From: Paenibacillus sp. JNUCC32
GTDB taxonomy: Bacteria; Bacillota; Bacilli; Paenibacillales; Paenibacillaceae
Assembly (NCBI RefSeq): GCF_014863545.1
Contig: NZ_CP062260.1
Span: forward strand, 3,915,001-3,979,000
Length of the DNA stretch: 64,000 nt
Reading direction: 5' to 3'
Part shown: piece after piece, positions 59,120 through 64,000 of the stretch
How positions within the stretch are numbered: position 1 is the first letter of the stretch
Layout: every line of letters starts with the position of its first letter
The notes under the pieces: generated by a model
What the model was told of the DNA's origin: nothing
Databases searched by the model: none
The model's input: the letters and a program-made list of their open reading frames with translations, nothing else
Translations under genes and position numbers: made by a program

Positions 59120-59563
59120 TTACCGCAGCTGCATATGAATAAGCGGAAACGGCTTTCCGGAACCGTCGAGCTCCGAACGGCCGATCTGCACGAATCCGTA
59201 TTTTTTATAAAAAGCGTGGGCCTTGGGGTTCTGTTCATTCACATCCACTTGAAGTCCGGGCCCCTTCAGCCGTTCGGCATGCCGGATCAATTTCGTTCCC
59301 GTCCCTTGGCCGTGGTGAAGGGGATCCACAAACAGCATCTCGATTTTGGAGCCGTCCAGTCCGATAAATCCAATCGCTTCCTGTTCCGTATTCAAGCACA
59401 TCCATATCTCCACGGACCTCAGTGCCCCGCTTTGCATCATGCCATAATAGAACCGGATATCTTCCTCCGTCAAAAAATCGTGCGTTTGGGATACGGCACG
59501 AAGCCATAATTCCACCAGCTGATCATGGTAAGCTTCCGTATAAGCCGCGATATGATGTGTCAT
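59120..59563 (-). CDS. GNAT family N-acetyltransferase
   Basis: This 147-residue protein has the GNAT fold signature: IEMLFVDPLHHGQGTGTKLI (acetyl-CoA binding motif A, Q/RxxGxG/A) and a C-terminal NPKAHAFYKKYGFVQIG. It uses acetyl-CoA to acetylate an unknown small substrate or peptide. Single gene on the minus strand. Confidence 0.9.
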   Translation of the reverse strand: MTHHIAAYTEAYHDQLVELWLRAVSQTHDFLTEEDIRFYYGMMQSGALRSVEIWMCLNTEQEAIGFIGLDGSKIEMLFVDPLHHGQGTGTKLIRHAERLKGPGLQVDVNEQNPKAHAFYKKYGFVQIGRSELDGSGKPFPLIHMQLR

Positions 59564-59695
59564 TTTTCATCCAGCCCTTTCCAAGTCGTTCAATCCTTTG
59601 AACATTCATGAGATCCTTCAAATTGCTCTATACTATTATAAAGGAATCCGGTACATTAATCAGAGACTTTATCTTGTCGAAGAGGAGAGGTACGC

Positions 59696-60124
59696 ATGCC
59701 ATTATGGCTTGTATACGCATTGCTGTCGGCAGTCACGGCTGCACTTGTGGCCATTTTCGGAAAAATAGGCCTGCAGAACATCGATGCCAATTCGGCAACG
59801 GCCATTCGCTCCGTCATTATGGCCCTGTTTCTGCTGGGGGTCGTAGCGGTTCAGGGGAAATTCTCGGAGCTCGGAGAAATTCTGGTTCAGAAAAAGGCAC
59901 TCAGCTTTATTGTGCTCAGCGGCATCGCGGGCGCGTTGTCCTGGCTGTTTTATTTTCTGGCGTTAAAATACGGCAAAGTATCGCAGGTAGGTCCTATCGA
60001 TAAATTGAGCGTGGTTATTGCCGTGATCCTGGCCTTTGTGTTTCTGGGTGAGAAGATCTCCTGGATTAACGCAGCCGGCGTTGCACTCATTGCCGTTGGC
60101 GCGCTTCTTGTTGCCGTTAAATAG
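59696..60124 (+). CDS. EamA-type (DMT) membrane protein, half-size
   Basis: This 142-residue protein has about five hydrophobic helices and one EamA repeat (LSAVTAALVAIFGKIGLQNI, AGALSWLFYFLALKYG, VSQVGPIDKLSVVIA). EmrE-like half-size members dimerise. Substrate unknown. GAGGAGAGG lies before the ATG. A hairpin terminator follows. Confidence 0.88.
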   Translation: MPLWLVYALLSAVTAALVAIFGKIGLQNIDANSATAIRSVIMALFLLGVVAVQGKFSELGEILVQKKALSFIVLSGIAGALSWLFYFLALKYGKVSQVGPIDKLSVVIAVILAFVFLGEKISWINAAGVALIAVGALLVAVK

Positions 60125-60138
60125 TCCTCTGCATAAAA

Positions 60139-60159
60139 CCGCTGACAAAGCGGCTTTTT
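60139..60159 (+). terminator. Terminator after the EamA gene
   Basis: CCGCT-GACAA-AGCGG then CTTTTT, 15 bases after the stop. Confidence 0.8.
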
Positions 60160-60268
60160 GTCCTCCCTCTTATTAGTTAAACCTATCAATGTTATCGAAT
60201 TTATATATTTCTAATTATAAGCCGATCATGTCACAATGAGGATAAATCATGCGTGGAGGGGTGTTGTT

Positions 60269-61033
60269 ATGTCAGAGCAAGTATGGAAACCTTACGATTA
60301 CGATCGACAGCTATCGTTTGTATCTGCTTATGGAAAAGGAGCTGCAGAGCTGCTGGCGCCTCAACCCGGAGAACGGATTCTCGATCTGGGCTGCGGAACC
60401 GGCGACTTGACTCATGAAATATCCAAATCGGGCGCACATGTAACCGGCATGGATTATTCCAGCGAGATGATTGAGCGGGCCAAAAGCAAATATCCTGGAC
60501 TTCCGTTTCTGACCGGGGATGGCGAGAACTTCGAAACCGAAACGCCATACGATGCCGTCTTCTCAAACGCGGCCCTGCACTGGATGAAGGATGCTGAAGG
60601 CGTGGTACGCTCCGTACATGGAGCCCTTAAGCCCGGCGGCCGATTCGTTGCCGAGTTCGGAGGCAAAGGGAATATTGACGGCATCTACCAAGCCTTGAAA
60701 ACCGTGTTCGCCGATCATTATGGAATCGATGCGGACGCCCGGAATCCGTGGTATTTTCCTAGTCTTGGGCAGTATGCCAGCCTGCTTGAAGCCCAAGGGT
60801 TCCGCGTGCATCTCGCCCATCATTTCGACCGTCCCACGCGATTATCCGAAGGCAAGGACGGCATAAAGCATTGGCTGCTGCATTTTGGCGATTGCTTTTT
60901 TGCCGGATTCTCGGCTGAATCGAAGGAAGAAGCGATCGCTCGCATCAGCCTAGCTGCTCAATCGACGCTATGGCAAGAGGATGCTTTCTACGCGGATTAC
61001 CGGCGCCTGCGAGTATTTGCAGAAAAGATTTAG
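60269..61033 (+). CDS. Class I SAM-dependent methyltransferase
   Basis: This 254-residue protein has the SAM motif LDLGCGTGDLTHEI (motif I), a YSSEMIERAK post-I segment and ALHWMKD. It resembles the trans-aconitate methyltransferase-like group (Tam), but substrate is not determined. ATG at 60269 follows GGAGGGG; a start 11 codons upstream lacks a good site. Confidence 0.88.
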   Translation: MSEQVWKPYDYDRQLSFVSAYGKGAAELLAPQPGERILDLGCGTGDLTHEISKSGAHVTGMDYSSEMIERAKSKYPGLPFLTGDGENFETETPYDAVFSNAALHWMKDAEGVVRSVHGALKPGGRFVAEFGGKGNIDGIYQALKTVFADHYGIDADARNPWYFPSLGQYASLLEAQGFRVHLAHHFDRPTRLSEGKDGIKHWLLHFGDCFFAGFSAESKEEAIARISLAAQSTLWQEDAFYADYRRLRVFAEKI

Positions 61034-61044
61034 CCATTGGGGGG

Positions 61045-61072
61045 TTGCTTTTCTAAATAGAATGGTTATAAT
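61045..61072 (+). promoter_or_regulatory. Promoter of argS leader
   Basis: TTGCTT (61045-61050) and TATAAT (61067-61072), 16-base spacer. Confidence 0.6.
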
Positions 61073-61079
61073 ATGAAAA

Positions 61080-61336
61080 AACTTGAGAATATTATTTTCG
61101 TTGATTGGGAGAGTAACTGCACTGACTTTAGTCCAAGCGAGCCGGGAGGGTGGAAACCGGTACAAAGTCGGCCGTGAAGCGGACCCAGGAGATGGCCTTC
61201 CGAAGCAACATGCTGTAGGGAGCCCCGGCTTACGCCGTTATCGTATGAAGGTGGTTAGACCCTTGCGGGGTTTAACAACAAGAGTGGTACCGCGAGCACA
61301 AGTCCTCGTCTCTTTTGGAGATGAGGGCTTTTTTGG
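61080..61336 (+). promoter_or_regulatory. T-box riboswitch of argS
   Basis: Contains AGTA (Stem I), the distal CGAGCCGGG...GGTGG...CCGG fold, the invariant AGTGGTACCGCG (61284-61295) and a strong terminator (GTCCTCGTCTC/GAGATGAGGGC plus T run, 61302-61336). A GAAG followed by CGG (61176-61182) could hold an arginine specifier but was not confirmed. Confidence 0.9.
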
Positions 61337-61374
61337 TTTTCCGAGTCGTTTTATTTTTTAAAGGGGGATTTACC

Positions 61375-63237
61375 GTGTTAAGTCATAAGATTATTTCGAG
61401 CCTTCAACAAGCCGTGAACCAGGTCTGCGAAGCTTACGGCACCAAACTGCCGGAGTCCACTCCGATCCGGATCGAGCAGCCTGCCAGCATGGAGCATGGG
61501 GATTACGCAACCAACGTTGCGATGCAGCTTGCGAAGGTGCTCCGCAAGGCTCCCCTGCAAATCGCCGAGCTGATCCAAGCCGAGCTGGAGCAGGACGCAT
61601 CCTACAAACAGCTCGTCCGCTCGACTGAGATTGTCGCTCCGGGCTTTATGAATCTGCGCATCGATTGGGAGTATTGGGCGAGCCACCATTTTGAACTCCC
61701 CCCGGCAGCTAACGAAAAGATCGTCATTGAGCACACGTCCATCAACCCGAATAAGTCCGCCCATATCGGGCATCTTCGAAATTCCTGTATCGGAGATACG
61801 CTCGTGAGATTGATGAGGAAGCTGGGTTACGAGGTCGAGGTGCATAATTATATCGACGACCTGGGCAATCAGCTGGCGGATACGGTGGTCGGCTTGCTCC
61901 ACACGCCGCTGACGAAGGAGCATGCCCGGTTCGGCGATTACTGCTGGGACGTGTATTCAAGCACCAATAAAGCCTACGAAAGGGAGCCGGGGCTGGTTCA
62001 GCATCGGACCGAGGTTCTGCACGCACTGGAAGAGGGCAATCAGAACCTTTCCTGGATTGGACTGCTTGTTGCCGAGCGAATCGTTAAGGAGCATCTTGAG
62101 GAGATGAAGCAGTTCGGCATTGAATACGATCTGCTTGTATGGGAGAGCAGCATTGTTAGGGAGGGATTCTGGGCGTCCGCGTTCGAGCTGTTGAAGAATA
62201 CCCCGCTTTTCCATCAGGAAACCGAGGGTAAACTTGCAGGCTGCTGGGTGCTCAAGCAATCAGGAACCGAAGCCGGAGACGAGGCGGAGTCGGACCACAG
62301 CATCGATAAAGTGCTGGTGCGCTCCAATGGCATCCTGACTTACACCGCCAAGGACATCGCCTACCACTTGTGGAAATACGGCGTGCTTTCCAATGATTTT
62401 GTATATAAAAAATTCACCGACGAGGTTTGGACGACGAGCTCGCACGGCGAGGAGCGTTCTTACGGCAAAGCGGACATGGTCATCAACGTCATTGATTACA
62501 GGCAGCAGTACCCGCAGGCGATGGTGAAGCAGGCTTTGGAAGGCCTGGGCTTCCAACAAGAGGCTGAGAAGCTGCGCCATGTCAGTTACGGCGTCGTCTC
62601 GTTAAGCCCTTCCGCTGCAGCAGATCTCGGCATCGATACTTCCGACGGTAAGGCATCCTATGCGATGTCCGGACGTCAGGGAATCGGGATCAAAATCACC
62701 GAGCTTATTCATCAAGTAGCCAAGGTCATCGAGGACACCCGATCCGATAAAAACGGTTTGTCCAGCCATGCGATCGCAACCGCCTCCATCCGTTACTACC
62801 TGCTTCGCTTTGCACTGCAAACCGAGGTGGTGTTCGATCTGAAGCAGGCCACTGAAATATCGGGGAATACGGGGGTGTATTTGCTCTATTCCTACGCGCG
62901 TGCACTCAGCGTGCTTAATAAGGCTCAAGAAGCCGAGGTTACGCCGTCTGTGCCTGCCCGGTTCCCTGCCATGGAAAAAGCGGAACATGCGCTGCTGCGG
63001 CATATCAGCACCTGGCATGATACCTTATATGCCGCCGGACGGGATCTATCTCCTAGTGCCATTTGCAACTTCACCTATGAGCTGTGCTCCCTGTTCAACA
63101 ATTTTTACTCGGCATGCCCGATTCTGAAGGCGAAGGAGGAAGTGCTCCAATTTCGCGTATGGCTCACTTCCTTATTCAAGAACACCCTTGGCGAAGCGCT
63201 GGAGGTGCTGGGTTTGCCTACTCCGAGCCGGATGTAA
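61375..63237 (+). CDS. argS: Arginyl-tRNA synthetase, divergent type
   Basis: This 620-residue class I synthetase has HIGH as NPNKSAHIGHLRNS, the N-terminal Arg-specific domain (EHGDYATNVAMQLAK) and a C-terminal DALR anticodon-binding domain. The KMSKS loop reads AMSGRQGIGIK and lacks the usual lysines. Sequence is distant from Bacillus-type ArgS, so it may be a second copy in the genome. GTG at 61375 with GGGGGA is preferred over a start 20 codons earlier inside the T-box terminator. Confidence 0.9.
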   Translation: MLSHKIISSLQQAVNQVCEAYGTKLPESTPIRIEQPASMEHGDYATNVAMQLAKVLRKAPLQIAELIQAELEQDASYKQLVRSTEIVAPGFMNLRIDWEYWASHHFELPPAANEKIVIEHTSINPNKSAHIGHLRNSCIGDTLVRLMRKLGYEVEVHNYIDDLGNQLADTVVGLLHTPLTKEHARFGDYCWDVYSSTNKAYEREPGLVQHRTEVLHALEEGNQNLSWIGLLVAERIVKEHLEEMKQFGIEYDLLVWESSIVREGFWASAFELLKNTPLFHQETEGKLAGCWVLKQSGTEAGDEAESDHSIDKVLVRSNGILTYTAKDIAYHLWKYGVLSNDFVYKKFTDEVWTTSSHGEERSYGKADMVINVIDYRQQYPQAMVKQALEGLGFQQEAEKLRHVSYGVVSLSPSAAADLGIDTSDGKASYAMSGRQGIGIKITELIHQVAKVIEDTRSDKNGLSSHAIATASIRYYLLRFALQTEVVFDLKQATEISGNTGVYLLYSYARALSVLNKAQEAEVTPSVPARFPAMEKAEHALLRHISTWHDTLYAAGRDLSPSAICNFTYELCSLFNNFYSACPILKAKEEVLQFRVWLTSLFKNTLGEALEVLGLPTPSRM

Positions 63238-63276
63238 ATTCACTCTGATGAATGAGCGGATCATGCCTAATAAAAA

Positions 63277-63313
63277 AGCCACCGTACTATTATGTTGATC
63301 AAGTACGGTGGCT
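63277..63313. terminator. Bidirectional terminator between argS and 63322 gene
   Basis: Stem AGCCACCGTACT/AGTACGGTGGCT with T-rich flanks on both sides; it serves the converging argS and the minus-strand gene. Confidence 0.9.
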
Positions 63314-63321
63314 ATCTTATT

Positions 63322-63762
63322 TTATTGCAATCCTCTGACGGTCAATCTGACCTGAACGCCGTCTGACGCCGGCTCTTCCTGCAGGGTCCAGTTGACAGCC
63401 AGCGCTTCCTTCAAGCGAGCCAACTGCTCCTTCTGGAGCTTCAATCCTTCAATGATGCCCTCGCCCACGCTGAAATCGGATTCCGAGCTGATGCGGAAGG
63501 CTTCCTCCAGCCAGATCTTCAACCCGTTCCGGGTATTAAACGTAATTTGGTACCCCTCGCTAACGGCTTTCTCCAAATCTTCCCCATGCTCTTTTGCGTA
63601 AGAGAATAATTCCTCATAGTGAAAATGACCGTTATTGGCGATCTGGAATCTCTCTGCGTCTCCTGAGCGCACAGCCTCCAGCAGATCGGAAGAAGTCAGC
63701 CCCGATTTTCTGGCATGCTCCAATAGAATGGCGGTATTCTGTGATATTTTAGTAAGCTGCAT
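63322..63762 (-). CDS. Small soluble protein of unknown function
   Basis: I do not recognise this 146-residue protein. It is rich in charged helices (HARKSGLTSSDLLEAVRSG, YEELFSYAKEHGEDLEKAV) and ends in a beta-like VQVRLTVRG. No signal peptide or membrane segment. It has its own terminator. A clear GAGGCATCGAGC region precedes the ATG without a strong site. Confidence 0.75.
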   Translation of the reverse strand: MQLTKISQNTAILLEHARKSGLTSSDLLEAVRSGDAERFQIANNGHFHYEELFSYAKEHGEDLEKAVSEGYQITFNTRNGLKIWLEEAFRISSESDFSVGEGIIEGLKLQKEQLARLKEALAVNWTLQEEPASDGVQVRLTVRGLQ

Positions 63763-63823
63763 GCTCGATGCCTCCTCGATAGGGTTCGTAAAATATTTTT
63801 TCTTCTATTATAAGACCAAATGG

Positions 63824-64000
63824 CTAGGATGTCAGACTCTTCTCAAAACATAAACTATATTCGCACCCGATGTATTCGCCAAACGGTTCAATCTGGGCAT
63901 ACCCCAGCTTCTTGTAAAAATGAACGGATTCCTTCTGCGGTTCGCCTGTTTCCAGGCGCGAGAAACGATAGCCCCGCGTCTTCGCTTGTTCTTCCAGAAA
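63824..64000 (-). CDS. GNAT family N-acetyltransferase (5' part beyond window)
   Basis: The last 58 residues of a GNAT protein are present, with the family's ESVHFYKKLGYAQIEPFG end segment. The stop is at 63824, and the start lies outside the window. Substrate unknown. Confidence 0.75.
   Translation of the reverse strand, partial: FLEEQAKTRGYRFSRLETGEPQKESVHFYKKLGYAQIEPFGEYIGCEYSLCFEKSLTS

Overview
The window is a core-chromosome segment of an endospore-forming, low-GC Gram-positive bacterium, most likely Paenibacillus or a close relative. Three things point there: the sporulation genes (safA, spo0B, spoIVFA/FB, spoIIB-like, spoVID, lonB), the Bacillus-type gene order (tig, clpX, lonB, lonA, engB, hemAXC-D-B-L, spoVID, valS, folC, spoIIB, maf, radC, mreBCD, minCD, spoIVFAB, rplU-ysxB-rpmA, spo0B-obg, pheB, pheA), and intergenic repeats unlike Bacillus. 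Nearly everything from 1 to 59.6 kb is on the minus strand. A short plus-strand run (tRNA-Arg, EamA protein, methyltransferase, argS) lies at the right end. No insertion sequence, prophage or CRISPR array was seen.

Layout, left to right. 0-7.3 kb: 3' part of a safA-like coat gene, then a tightly coupled amino-acid operon (pheB-hom-thrC-thrB-pheA-ilvE, read leftward). 7.5-11.1 kb: a four-gene module absent from the Bacillus order at this point: an SPFH protein with five zinc ribbons, a four-helix membrane protein with a coiled coil, and two paralogous membrane zinc-ribbon proteins. 11.3-14.7 kb: obg, a membrane-anchored spo0B, rpmA, prp/ysxB and rplU with leader and promoter. 14.7-25.3 kb: rng, spoIVFB/FA, minD/minC, mreD/C/B, radC, maf, a small membrane protein and a SPOR-domain SpoIIB-like protein. 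25.5-33 kb: murC, folC, valS behind a T-box leader, spoVID. 33-41.9 kb: an RluA-type pseudouridine synthase and a heme/siroheme operon (hemA, hemX, Met8-like, hemC, cobA-hemD fusion, hemB, hemL). 42-55 kb: speD with a structured leader, an unrecognised gene, engB, lonA, lonB, ispG, clpX, clpP, tig and a ysoA-like gene that appears to use an ATC start.

55.2-56.1 kb is the most unusual stretch. A tRNA-Arg(UCU) gene and its terminator are followed by three tandem 137-138 bp units plus a decayed fourth. Each unit repeats the 3' end of the tRNA and the terminator, and carries a roughly 102-nt element closed by a tRNA-acceptor-like stem and containing four hairpins. Base differences between copies keep the stems. 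A cluster of four imperfect palindromes follows. Next, at 56.2-59.0 kb, is a large SF2 helicase with two membrane helices in its C-terminal part, an unusual architecture that could be a stand-alone defence or DNA-processing protein. The right end holds GNAT acetyltransferases, an EamA-type transporter half, a SAM methyltransferase and a divergent, T-box-controlled argS that may be a second arginyl-tRNA synthetase.
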